Below the pieces are notes generated by a model that searched no databases, was not told the DNA's origin, and saw only the letters and a program-made list of their open reading frames with translations. A stretch of 9,138 bases of DNA from Oscillospiraceae bacterium (GTDB lineage: Bacteria > Bacillota > Clostridia > Oscillospirales > Oscillospiraceae). The stretch spans positions 1 through 9,138 of the forward strand of contig JAFQDY010000011.1 in the NCBI GenBank assembly GCA_017399325.1, in the 5' to 3' direction. Every line of letters starts with the position of its first letter. The stretch's first letter is position 1. The position numbers and the translations under genes were made by a program. Shown here in pieces: positions 1 through 7,241 of this stretch.

Positions 1-1299
1 GTGCTTTTGGGCATTATGGTGGCGCTGGTCAATGCCGCCGGCGGTTCTGCCGCCTTTGGCCGCTGGGCCCAAACCCATGTAAAGACCCGGGTGGGCGCCC
101 AACTGGCCACCTTTGTCTTGGGTGTGCTGATCTTTATCGATGACTACTTCAACTGCCTGACCGTGGGCAGCGTGATGCGTCCGGTTGCTGACGGACATAA
201 GATCTCCCGGGCAAAATTTGCCTACATCATCGATGCCACTGCAGCGCCCATCTGTATGATCGCACCCATTTCTTCCTGGGCGGCTGCCGTTACCAGCGTT
301 GTGGGCGAGGAAAACGGCCTGACTTATTTTATCCGCGCCATTCCTTACAATTTCTACTCCCTGCTCACCATCGTGATGATCATTACCATCGCGTTTATGA
401 AACTGGATTACGGCCCTATGGCCCGCCACGAGCGCAGCGCCCTGGCCGGCGACCTGTTTTCCGATGAAAACCATGTGGATACAGAAGACGAGACAGTTTC
501 TTCCAAAGGCAAGGTGATCGATCTGATCCTGCCCATTATCGGCCTGATCGCCGCCTGCATCATCGGTATGATCTACACCGGCGGCTTCTTCGACCCGGAA
601 AGCGGCGCATATCTGAACTTAGCCACCGCCTTTGCCGGCTCTGACGCATCTGCCGGCCTGTCCTGGGGCGCGCTGATCGCCACCGTGCTGACGGTTCTGT
701 ATCTGGTTGCCCGCAGAGTCATCACATTCAAGACCGCTATGAATGCCATTCCCAAGGGCTTCTGCGCTATGGTGCCTGCCATTATCATTCTGGTATTCGC
801 CTGGACTTTGGGCGGCATAACCCGGGGTATGCTGGGCGCTGACATCTTCGTGAAAACTGCCATCGGCGGCGCAGCGGAAGGTCTGGCGGCATTCCTGCCT
901 GCAGTTATCTTCCTGATCGCCTTCGGTCTGGCCTTTGCCACCGGTACTTCCTGGGGTACATTCGGCATTCTGCTGCCCATCGTCATCACCGTATTTGCCG
1001 GCGCAGGTGAGATCCTCATTATCTCTATGTCCGCTTGCTTGGCCGGCGCAGTTTGCGGCGACCACTGTTCCCCCATTTCCGACACCACCATTATGGCCTC
1101 TGCCGGCGCGCAGTGTAACCACGTGAACCACGTTTCTACCCAGTTGCCCTATGCACTGACGGTGGCAGGCGTGTCCACGGTGGCATACATTCTGGCAGGC
1201 TTCATTCAGAACTGGATGATCGTGCTGCCCATCTCCATCGTTTTGATGGTTGCCACATTGTTTGTTATCAAGGCTATCACCGGCAAAAAAGCCGCCTAA
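1..1299 (+). CDS. Na+/H+ antiporter, NhaC family (5'-partial, C-terminal part)
   Basis: Multispanning inner-membrane protein expected to exchange Na+ for H+ and so help pH and sodium homeostasis. The visible 432 residues are almost entirely hydrophobic helices with short loops. Two blocks typical of the NhaC superfamily are present: IDDYFNCLTVGSVMRP at residues 46-61, with paired acidic D47/D48 inside a membrane segment, and GDHCSPISDTT at 353-363 followed by the H-x-x-H-V-x-TQLPYA stretch. An acidic cytosolic-type loop lies near residues 150-165. The frame is open to the left edge, and the GTG at base 1 is probably an internal valine. Family members are usually somewhat over 500 residues, so roughly 80-100 N-terminal residues are likely missing. 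The stop at 1297-1299 is followed at once by a terminator. Some relatives carry other substrates (for example malate-2H+/Na+-lactate), so the exact substrate is inferred; the family call is firm. Confidence 0.9.
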   Translation: MLLGIMVALVNAAGGSAAFGRWAQTHVKTRVGAQLATFVLGVLIFIDDYFNCLTVGSVMRPVADGHKISRAKFAYIIDATAAPICMIAPISSWAAAVTSVVGEENGLTYFIRAIPYNFYSLLTIVMIITIAFMKLDYGPMARHERSALAGDLFSDENHVDTEDETVSSKGKVIDLILPIIGLIAACIIGMIYTGGFFDPESGAYLNLATAFAGSDASAGLSWGALIATVLTVLYLVARRVITFKTAMNAIPKGFCAMVPAIIILVFAWTLGGITRGMLGADIFVKTAIGGAAEGLAAFLPAVIFLIAFGLAFATGTSWGTFGILLPIVITVFAGAGEILIISMSACLAGAVCGDHCSPISDTTIMASAGAQCNHVNHVSTQLPYALTVAGVSTVAYILAGFIQNWMIVLPISIVLMVATLFVIKAITGKKAA

Positions 1300-1312
1300 G
1301 CCTACATAAGTA

Positions 1313-1345
1313 AACCCCCTCTCAAACCGAGAGGGGGTTGTTTTT
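1313..1345. terminator. Rho-independent terminator, probably bidirectional
   Basis: A perfect 11-bp stem, AACCCCCTCTC (1313-1323) with GAGAGGGGGTT (1329-1339), and a 5-nt loop, followed on the plus strand by a T-rich run to 1345. It sits 13 bp after the antiporter stop. Read on the minus strand the same hairpin follows the stop of the convergent YwaF-like gene and ends in TTTACTT, so it can serve both genes. Confidence 0.9.
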
Positions 1346-1348
1346 GCG

Positions 1349-2164
1349 TTAAGCCACAGGTGCTTGCTTGTGGGCTTTTCTTTTGCTCCCGATCCAAGAC
1401 GGCAAATAGGGCAGCGCGTGGATCAGAAGATAAATGCCGTAGACCAGAATGACGCCCAGAAAATCGGGGGTGGCCGCCCCCAAAGGGGCAAAGAAGAAAG
1501 AGTTCAGTTTGAAGAACATATAGTCTGAACCAATGGGGGAGAAGTTGACGATGTTGGCGACCACCGACACTATCAGCGCCGGAACTGCCGGCAGCAGCAA
1601 CTGCCGGGCCTTGGTGACGCCTCTGTAACTGTGATAGCCGCTTATCAGCATCAGCGCGGCGCAGAACACCAAAACTCCGTGGTAGAACAATGTGTGAAAA
1701 CCGGCAAAGGAGATACAGGAATAGTTGCTCAAAATGTTGGCGGGATAGACAAAATTGATGGCGCCGCCCAAAAGACCCAAAGAACACACATAGCCGCAGG
1801 CGGCATAGCGCACATTTCCCTTGCCCCAGATGGCAAAGGGCATAGCATACATAAAAATGCTGCAGGGATAAAGCGGCAGATTGCCGCCCCATTCAAAGGC
1901 CACCGCCGCGCCGCAGCAGGTCTCCCAAGTGATCTTCACCACCTCTAAAACGGTCAGCCAGGCCCAAAGGCCGGCAAATACCCGCCGGATGGTCTTTTCG
2001 CTCTTTTTCCGCAGAAGAATGCAGGCAAGAACAATGAGCCCGACCCAGCACAAAGATGCTGCAAAGTGCACAGGCGTAAACAGAGTGCCGGGCAATTTGT
2101 CTGCCGGGGGCAGGAAATCCTTATGGGTAAAAAAGTTTCGGATCAGGTCTGCAAAAGTCCACAT
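1349..2164 (-). CDS. YwaF/TMEM164-like multispanning membrane protein (TIGR02206-type)
   Basis: A 271-residue integral membrane protein with about seven hydrophobic helices and a basic C-terminal tail (GSKRKAHK). It resembles Bacillus YwaF and the eukaryotic TMEM164 family. The best recognition points are a NLPLYPCSIFMYAMPF block at residues 95-110, with C101 in the centre, and a GFHTLFYHG block at 155-163, with H157 and H162. TMEM164 has been reported to act as an acyltransferase on ether phospholipids using a Cys/His pair; applying that to this bacterial protein is inference only, and YwaF itself has no settled function that I know of. The start at 2164 is supported by an AAAGGGG ribosome binding site (2174-2180) 9 bp upstream. 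The gene stands alone, divergent from the MoxR operon and convergent with the antiporter. No convincing promoter was found for it in the 145-bp divergent spacer. Confidence 0.75.
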   Translation of the reverse strand: MWTFADLIRNFFTHKDFLPPADKLPGTLFTPVHFAASLCWVGLIVLACILLRKKSEKTIRRVFAGLWAWLTVLEVVKITWETCCGAAVAFEWGGNLPLYPCSIFMYAMPFAIWGKGNVRYAACGYVCSLGLLGGAINFVYPANILSNYSCISFAGFHTLFYHGVLVFCAALMLISGYHSYRGVTKARQLLLPAVPALIVSVVANIVNFSPIGSDYMFFKLNSFFFAPLGAATPDFLGVILVYGIYLLIHALPYLPSWIGSKRKAHKQAPVA

Positions 2165-2244
2165 AGTATAGCGCCCCTTTCAGGATATACAGTAGCACAA
2201 AAATGCCGAAAAGTAAAGAAAGTGTGGAAGTTTGTTGATCGCGC

Positions 2245-2274
2245 TTGCGTTTTTGTGTCTGCCGATGGTATAAT
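2245..2274 (+). promoter_or_regulatory. Sigma-A-type promoter of the MoxR operon (extended -10)
   Basis: A consensus TATAAT at 2269-2274 is preceded by TG-G at 2266-2268, an extended -10 element. A weak -35, TTGCGT, lies at 2245-2250 with an 18-bp spacer; the extended -10 would compensate for it. The predicted transcript start near 2281 leaves a leader of about 29 nt before the ATG. No hairpin or operator-like repeat is evident in this leader. Confidence 0.75.
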
Positions 2275-2309
2275 GACAAAAATCACGAAAATTTTTCGGA
2301 GGTAAGAAG

Positions 2310-3263
2310 ATGGAAAAGAATGAAAACACCGTTGCGGGCTTCGCCCGGCAAATTCTGGAACAGGTCGGTCAAGTGGTGGTGGGCAAGGACGATGTGCTCT
2401 ACTGGGTGCTGGCGGCCATTCTGGCAAAGGGACACATTCTGCTGGAAGATGTGCCCGGCGTGGGCAAGACCACAATGGCGCTGGCATATTCCAAAGTTTT
2501 GGGTCTGCAGTACAGCCGTGTGCAGTTCACCCCGGATGTGCTGCCCTCTGATGTGACCGGTTATAGCGTTCCCGACCGGCGCACCGGCGAGATGGTCTAT
2601 CAGAAAGGCGCGGTGATCTGCAATCTGTTTTTGGCAGATGAACTGAACCGGGCCACTTCCCGCACCCAGTCTGCCCTTTTGGAGGCCATGGAAGAAGGAC
2701 AGGTCACGGTGGACGGCGTCAGCCATATGCTCCCCGACCCCTTTGTGGTCATCGCTACCCAGAACCCCGCCGGCGCAGCAGGTACGCAATTGCTGCCTGA
2801 CAGTCAGATGGACCGGTTCATCGTGCGCCTGAGTCTTGGTTATCCCGACCCCAAAGAGGAGGCCGCTATGGTCATGGACCGGCAGGAGGGCAACCCCCTG
2901 CACAAACTGATGCCCCTGCTCACAAAGGAAACATTAGCGGCTATGCAGGCAGAAGTAGAACGCACTTATGTGAAAGATTCCCTGGTGCAATATATTGTGG
3001 ACCTGATCGTGGCAACAAGAAACAACGAGAATATCTTCCGTGGCGCAAGCCCCCGGGCAACCCTGGCGGTAACCGCTATGGCAAAGGCTATGGCCCGACT
3101 TCGCGGCCGCGATTATGTGGTGCCCGGCGATGTGCAGGAGATCTTTGTGGGTACGGTGGCCCACCGGCTGATCCTTTCTTCCAAAGCAGAGGGTCGCAGA
3201 CTGTCCGCAGAAAAGGTGCTGGCGGAGATCCTCAAGCAAGTACCTGCGCCTAAGATCTGTTGA
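2310..3263 (+). CDS. MoxR-family AAA+ ATPase
   Basis: A 317-residue soluble ATPase, the usual length for MoxR proteins, which act as chaperone-like remodellers of partner proteins. Visible motifs, in order: VVGKDD at 23-28; Walker A PGVGKTT at 49-55; the MoxR-typical RVQFTPDVLPSD at 70-81; Walker B FLADELNR at 107-114; sensor 1 ATQNP at 149-153; QMDRF at 166-170 supplying a likely arginine finger; and GASPRA near 246-251 for sensor 2. The ATG at 2310 has a GGAGGT site (2298-2303) with 7-bp spacing. It is the first gene of a three-gene operon with DUF58 and transglutaminase-like proteins, an arrangement conserved across many bacteria. Its substrate is unknown; by context it would act on the DUF58 or transglutaminase partner, or on a complex containing them. 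Confidence 0.95.
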   Translation: MEKNENTVAGFARQILEQVGQVVVGKDDVLYWVLAAILAKGHILLEDVPGVGKTTMALAYSKVLGLQYSRVQFTPDVLPSDVTGYSVPDRRTGEMVYQKGAVICNLFLADELNRATSRTQSALLEAMEEGQVTVDGVSHMLPDPFVVIATQNPAGAAGTQLLPDSQMDRFIVRLSLGYPDPKEEAAMVMDRQEGNPLHKLMPLLTKETLAAMQAEVERTYVKDSLVQYIVDLIVATRNNENIFRGASPRATLAVTAMAKAMARLRGRDYVVPGDVQEIFVGTVAHRLILSSKAEGRRLSAEKVLAEILKQVPAPKIC

Positions 3264-3264
3264 T

Positions 3265-4191
3265 ATGATAAAACAGAGAATGATTTATCTTCTGGCATTG
3301 GTCGGAAGTGTGGTATTATACGCCGCCAATCAGGAATGGTTTGCCTGGGTGCTTTTGCTGGTTGTGGCGATTTTACCCTGGGTGTCCTTGCTTTTGAGCA
3401 TACTCCCTATGGCGGGGCTGAAAATGGAACTGGATGTGGCGGAAAAACTGCCTATGGGCAGCGCCGAAACTGCCACTGTGACCGTATCTTCCAAACTGCC
3501 TATGCCGCCCCACAGGGCCAAGATCCGTGTTACAAATGTGATGACCGCAGAGCGCCGTACATTGCGTTCGGGGGTGAAACTCCCCACAGAACATTGCGGA
3601 AAATGGCAGGTTCAGTTGCAAAGACCTGCCGTTTGCGACTATCTGGGCCTGTTTTGCAAGCGGATCAGAAACACCGCCGTGCAAACTGTCTATGTGCTGC
3701 CCGGACCGGTGGAAATAAAGATCCCACCGGAACTGTCCAAACATTTGCAGCCCCGCTGGCGGGCAAAACCCGGCGGCGGTTTCGCGGAAAATTATGAGAT
3801 CCGGGAATTTCATCCCGGTGACAGTCTGAATAAGATCCACTGGAAACTGTCTGCCAAAGTGGGCGACCTGATGCTCCGGGAGCCTATGGAGCCCCAGCGG
3901 GGTCTGATGCTGCTGACTTTGGACCTGAACGGGTCGGCATCGGAACTGGACTTAAAACTGGGCCGGCTGCTCTATTTGAGCCGCTGGCTGCTTGCCCGGG
4001 AGGTCACCTTTGACATTCGCGCGCTGACCGCAAAGGGCGTAGAGAGTTGGACGATCCGGGAGCAGGCTGATGCAGACAAGTGCATCGAATCCCTTTTGGG
4101 CACACCCTTTGCCCGGGAAGGTTCTATCCGTGACCAGTCCTACCAGGCTGCCTGGCGGTACCATATCGGAGGTGAGCAGGGTGAGAATTAA
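3265..4191 (+). CDS. DUF58 domain-containing membrane-anchored protein
   Basis: A 308-residue protein with two closely spaced hydrophobic segments at the N-terminus (about residues 7-21 and 25-50), then a soluble region. The DUF58 signature is clear: REFHPGDSLNKIHWKLSAK at residues 180-198, followed by LMLREPMEP. DUF58 proteins resemble vWA-type folds and are regularly encoded next to MoxR ATPases; a scaffold or ligand-binding role is commonly proposed but the biochemistry is unsettled. The start lies 1 bp after the MoxR stop, and no good Shine-Dalgarno is visible in the preceding 15 bp, which suggests translation by coupling to the upstream gene. The last 11 bp overlap the next gene. An in-frame ATG at 3280 (residue 6) is a possible alternative start but also lacks a good site. 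Confidence 0.88.
   Translation: MIKQRMIYLLALVGSVVLYAANQEWFAWVLLLVVAILPWVSLLLSILPMAGLKMELDVAEKLPMGSAETATVTVSSKLPMPPHRAKIRVTNVMTAERRTLRSGVKLPTEHCGKWQVQLQRPAVCDYLGLFCKRIRNTAVQTVYVLPGPVEIKIPPELSKHLQPRWRAKPGGGFAENYEIREFHPGDSLNKIHWKLSAKVGDLMLREPMEPQRGLMLLTLDLNGSASELDLKLGRLLYLSRWLLAREVTFDIRALTAKGVESWTIREQADADKCIESLLGTPFAREGSIRDQSYQAAWRYHIGGEQGEN
4168..4173 (+). promoter_or_regulatory. Ribosome binding site that sets the transglutaminase start
   Basis: GGAGGT inside the end of the DUF58 gene, 7 bp before the GTG at 4181. It has the same hexamer and the same spacing as the MoxR gene at the operon head. It argues for GTG 4181 as the start rather than the upstream in-frame ATG at 4070. Confidence 0.85.
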
Positions 4192-6280
4192 GTCTTGGAT
4201 CCACCAGTTGGTGGGCGCACCCCTTGCCTTCCTGTTGGCAGCAGGTTCTGCAGGCTGCCTGATCACCGGCTACGGATTGCCGATAGACGGGCTATGGAAA
4301 CTGTTCCTGTGGTGCGCTTTGGCAGCGGTCGTTTCGGCAGCAGCGCTCCGATTCCGCAACGGCGGAAGGATCATCGCCGGTGTTGCCGGCGTTGTGGTCG
4401 CGGTAATTTTGGTGGGGTTCCGACCCTATGTATGGAAACAGATCCAGACCCTCTGCTATCTGCTCACTTCCCACTATCACGATGTGTACAACTGGCCGGT
4501 TTTGGGAACACCTGATGCAGAAAGTGTATCTGTTCCGCTGATTTTGTGGGCGGCGCTGGTTGCGGTGGCCGTCAACTGGCACATTTGCCGGCGCAAACAT
4601 ATCGTTTTGGCACTGATCCCGGCGGTGATACCGGCGGCCCTGTGCTTGGTGACCGCGGACATCGTTCCCCATACGGCATACCTGTATCTGCTGCTCCTTG
4701 GTTTGGCTGTCTTGCTGATCACCGATTGGACAAGGAAAAAACAACCGGCGCAGGGAATGAAATTGCTCCTGTGGTCGGTGCTGCCTGTGGCTTTGTGTCT
4801 GGCGCTGGTGTTTGTTTGCAACCCCAAAGGAGAATACACCAACCGGGTGGGCAAATTTCAAAAAGAAGCGGTGGAATGGTACGAGAAGGCCCAAAATGTG
4901 GTGGACGCCGTGATCAGCGGCACGCCCATCGACGACACCGGGATCAAAAGGCGAAACCTGCGGACCGTAGGGGAGCGAAGCAAGTCTGCCCGCTCTGTTA
5001 TGTTCGTAACATCGCCTGTTGACGGGATCCTGTACCTGCGGGAGCGGGATTACGATGTGTATACCGGCCTGGGTTGGGAGTCTACCACCCAGCGAAAAGA
5101 AGAATTCACCGCCGGTACATCCCCCGAAGGCAAACTGACCATCGTGACCTACGGCGTCAAGAGCGTGCTCTATACGCCCTATTACGCCGATGAGGGGCTG
5201 ATCTTTACAGGCGGCGCGGTGGATAATGAGGAGAATCTGCAGAAGTACAGTTACGACCTGACCCAAACATTATCTCAAAAGACCGATTTCCCCAACATCC
5301 GTTACAAAAACCTGCCTGCAGAGACCAAGGCGTGGGCAAAAAGTCTTGTCCGGCAACTGACCGTCGGCGCAAAAACCGACCGGGAACGGATGCAGAAAAT
5401 TCAAAACTTCGTCCGAAACGCGGCGGCCTATGACGCAGAAACTTCCAAAATGAACGCCGAATACAGCGATTTTGCCCAATGGTTTTTGGAGGAAAGCGAA
5501 ACCGGCCATTGTGTCCATTATGCCACGGCGGCCACGGTGCTTCTGCGGGCCGCAGGCATTCCTGCCCGGTATGTGGAAGGCTACATCGTAGATTGCAAGG
5601 CCGGCGAGGGTGTGGCGGTGACCAAACAGGAGGCCCACGCGTGGGTGGAGTATTACGATTGGGTCACCCTTGCCTGGTATGTGTTGGAGGTAACGCCCAC
5701 CTATCCGGAGGCGGAAAGACCTGAGATCTTGCCCGGCAAACCTTTGGGCGACGGATCAAAACCCGAGGAATGGGAAGAAACGCCGGAACTGCCCACAGAG
5801 GAAGAACCTGTGGACAAAGAGCCCATCATCAACATCCCGCTGCCGCCTACCACCGAAACGGAGGAAACGGTAACGCCCGATACCCCCGCGGTGGATACGC
5901 CGCCCCAAACGCCCCAGAGCGAACCCAAAGAAACGCCCCGGTGGATCAAGATCGCGCTATATTGCCTTGCCGGCGTGGCGTTTATTGTGCTGCAAGGCTA
6001 TGGGCGTATCCGGTATAAACGGAAACGGTGGAACAGCGGCCCGCCCAATGTGCGCGCTGTGCGCAGATGGCGGCAGACCCGTTCGATGGCAAAACTGCTG
6101 AAGCAGACCTATCCGGAAGAACTGAACGATCTGGCCCAAAAGGCCGTCTTCAGCCAGCACCAGATCCAGCCGGAGGAACTGGAAAAATATAATGACTACC
6201 GCGCGACCCTGATCCTGCTGATCGCAGAAAAGCCGTGGTATCAAAAACCGGTCTTCCTTTTCCTGTTGGCGATCCGATAA
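4181..6280 (+). CDS. Membrane-anchored transglutaminase-like protein (TgpA-type architecture)
   Basis: With the GTG start at 4181 the product has 699 residues. About seven hydrophobic helices lie between residues 10 and 214. An extracytoplasmic region follows, with a transglutaminase core at roughly 400-510: GHCVHYATAATVLLRAAGIP contains the catalytic Cys (C444), QEAHAWVEYY the His (H486), and WYVLEVTPT places Glu (E503) where the third, usually Asp, residue stands. A Pro/Thr/Glu-rich linker covers about 510-586, then a single helix (588-607) and a basic, helical tail with FSQH at 657-660, as in related Firmicute proteins with a DUF4129-like end. The upstream ATG at 4070 would add 37 residues encoded entirely inside the DUF58 gene and has no supporting ribosome binding site. 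As third gene of the MoxR-DUF58 operon it probably acts at the cell surface, as a peptidase, cross-linker or transamidase on protein or peptide; the substrate is unknown. Confidence 0.88.
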   Translation: MRIKSWIHQLVGAPLAFLLAAGSAGCLITGYGLPIDGLWKLFLWCALAAVVSAAALRFRNGGRIIAGVAGVVVAVILVGFRPYVWKQIQTLCYLLTSHYHDVYNWPVLGTPDAESVSVPLILWAALVAVAVNWHICRRKHIVLALIPAVIPAALCLVTADIVPHTAYLYLLLLGLAVLLITDWTRKKQPAQGMKLLLWSVLPVALCLALVFVCNPKGEYTNRVGKFQKEAVEWYEKAQNVVDAVISGTPIDDTGIKRRNLRTVGERSKSARSVMFVTSPVDGILYLRERDYDVYTGLGWESTTQRKEEFTAGTSPEGKLTIVTYGVKSVLYTPYYADEGLIFTGGAVDNEENLQKYSYDLTQTLSQKTDFPNIRYKNLPAETKAWAKSLVRQLTVGAKTDRERMQKIQNFVRNAAAYDAETSKMNAEYSDFAQWFLEESETGHCVHYATAATVLLRAAGIPARYVEGYIVDCKAGEGVAVTKQEAHAWVEYYDWVTLAWYVLEVTPTYPEAERPEILPGKPLGDGSKPEEWEETPELPTEEEPVDKEPIINIPLPPTTETEETVTPDTPAVDTPPQTPQSEPKETPRWIKIALYCLAGVAFIVLQGYGRIRYKRKRWNSGPPNVRAVRRWRQTRSMAKLLKQTYPEELNDLAQKAVFSQHQIQPEELEKYNDYRATLILLIAEKPWYQKPVFLFLLAIR

Positions 6281-6316
6281 AAAACAGATCCCCGCCGAGT
6301 GATCGGCGGGGATCTT
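6281..6316. terminator. Bidirectional terminator between operon and nitroreductase
   Basis: A perfect 12-bp stem, GATCCCCGCCGA (6287-6298) with TCGGCGGGGATC (6303-6314), and a GTGA loop. On the minus strand the hairpin is followed by TGTTTTTTATC, a good U-tract, so it is a strong terminator for the nitroreductase gene. On the plus strand the tail TTCTTGGTGTTTTG is weaker, but the hairpin is 6 bp after the operon's last stop. Confidence 0.9.
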
Positions 6317-6338
6317 CTTGGTGTTTTGTAAAGGGAGA

Positions 6339-7067
6339 TCAGTTTTCAAAATCGTCCAAAAAGACCTGGACGGAACGGTTCATCTCCCGGGAGAAATCAG
6401 AATTGTACTTTCTGTCGCAGAAGGCCTGAATCCAATTCTCAAAATTCTGAACGCCGGTCTTCACGGAAAGCATCTGTTTCAGTTCTGCCGCGTCCATATC
6501 CCGATAGCCGTTTTCGTGAACGATGTGGCGCAGATCGGAACGGGGCGGCTTTTGCCGCTTTAATTGCTGCTCGGTGGGGTAACCCAGCACGAGCATAACC
6601 GCAGGGAACACATAAGGGGGCAGAGAAAGCAGTTGCCGTTGGGTCTCTGCGTTTTCCATAATGTCGCCGATGTAGCAAGAGCCGATGCCCAAACTGTGGG
6701 CGGCTACCACGGCGTTTTGCGCGGCGATGTTGGTGTCGCTGACCGCCAGCAGCAGATCGCCCACGCCCGGCTTTCTGGGGTTGCAGCCGTGATCGGCAAA
6801 GGCCTTGTACCACTTGCGGCAATCGGCGCAGAACACAAGCACCAGCGGCGCGGTGGCGATAAAGGGCTGATGGTCGCAACTTTCGGCTAACTTTGCCTTC
6901 AACTCGCTGTCTGTTACCTGAATGATGGTGTAAAGTTGCTGATTGCCCGCGGTGGGGGCGTTGACTGCCGCCTCCAGAATCGCGGCGGTTTCTTCGGCCG
7001 TGATGGGTCTGTCCTGAAAAACGCGGACGGATTTTCTCTCTTTCAACTGCTTCAGTACAGGGTTCAT
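6339..7067 (-). CDS. Nitroreductase-family FMN-dependent oxidoreductase
   Basis: A 242-residue protein of the nitroreductase superfamily, expected to bind FMN and reduce nitro, quinone or related electrophilic compounds with NAD(P)H. N-terminal LKERKSVRVF (residues 8-17) and AAVNAPTAGNQQ (33-44) match the FMN phosphate/ribityl contact region; LGIGSCYIGDI at 126-136 matches the second FMN-contact block. A CADC pair at 80-83 and further cysteines at 64 and 95 are notable but scattered. ATG 7067 is chosen because AGGAG (7074-7078) precedes it with good spacing, and because the longer frame from 7112 would start within the -10 box, upstream of the transcript start. It is monocistronic. Length and motifs resemble NfsA/Frp-like and Clostridial stand-alone members; the physiological substrate cannot be told. 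Confidence 0.9.
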   Translation of the reverse strand: MNPVLKQLKERKSVRVFQDRPITAEETAAILEAAVNAPTAGNQQLYTIIQVTDSELKAKLAESCDHQPFIATAPLVLVFCADCRKWYKAFADHGCNPRKPGVGDLLLAVSDTNIAAQNAVVAAHSLGIGSCYIGDIMENAETQRQLLSLPPYVFPAVMLVLGYPTEQQLKRQKPPRSDLRHIVHENGYRDMDAAELKQMLSVKTGVQNFENWIQAFCDRKYNSDFSREMNRSVQVFLDDFEN

Positions 7068-7111
7068 AATGATCTCCTTTCTGCCGTAAGGCCGGTTCCT
7101 TGTTTGAATCA

Positions 7112-7140
7112 ATTATAGCAGAACGAAAACCGGTTTGCAA
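7112..7140 (-). promoter_or_regulatory. Sigma-A-type promoter of the nitroreductase gene
   Basis: On the minus strand, -35 TTGCAA (7135-7140), a 17-bp spacer, and consensus TATAAT (7112-7117) with an upstream TG-C, giving an extended -10. The start site is predicted near 7105, giving a leader of about 38 nt. A 10-bp perfect palindrome, AAACCGGTTT (7127-7136), overlaps the -35 edge and the spacer and could be an operator. Confidence 0.85.
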
Positions 7141-7150
7141 CAAACAACGA

Positions 7151-7211
7151 CCCCCGCCGATTACTCGCCCCTACAATGGAAACACCGCCACCCGAAAAGG
7201 GTGACGGTGTT
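7151..7211. repeat. Intergenic hairpin with GTAGGGGCG-type block
   Basis: The arms AACACCGCCACCC (7181-7193) and GGGTGACGGTGTT (7199-7211) pair with one mismatch on the plus strand, or a G-U wobble in the minus-strand transcript, around a GAAAA loop. The hairpin lies 31 bp beyond the DUF975 stop and may terminate that gene or protect its 3' end, but it lacks a clear U-tract. Next to it, TGTAGGGGCG (minus strand, within 7165-7175) resembles a short intergenic repeat that I recall from Clostridial genomes; this is from memory and is not shown by a second copy here. Confidence 0.45.
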
Positions 7212-7241
7212 CGTTGCGTGCACTGCAGGGAAAGTAAATTT

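Noticed and set aside
573..1131. Two minus-strand frames opposite the antiporter
   Set aside because: Both are antisense to a well-conserved membrane protein and show no signal or domain.
1302..1892. 196-codon minus-strand frame within the YwaF-like gene
   Set aside because: Out-of-frame shadow; it runs through the terminator hairpin and lacks a ribosome binding site.
2165..2244. Promoter for the YwaF-like gene on the minus strand
   Set aside because: Only poor -35/-10 pairings (for example TTTACT with TACTGT) were found, not good enough to call.
2283..2903. 206-codon open frame on the minus strand
   Set aside because: Antisense to the MoxR ATPase, whose motifs are unmistakable; no family resemblance in the antisense product.
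4292..5266. 324-codon open frame on the minus strand
   Set aside because: It lies wholly opposite the transglutaminase gene, with no recognisable domain and a composition rich in His, Gln and Arg typical of antisense reading of GC-rich genes.
6439..7143. 234-codon minus-strand frame overlapping the nitroreductase
   Set aside because: It is the same strand in another frame, extremely Arg/His-rich, and the nitroreductase frame carries all the conserved motifs.
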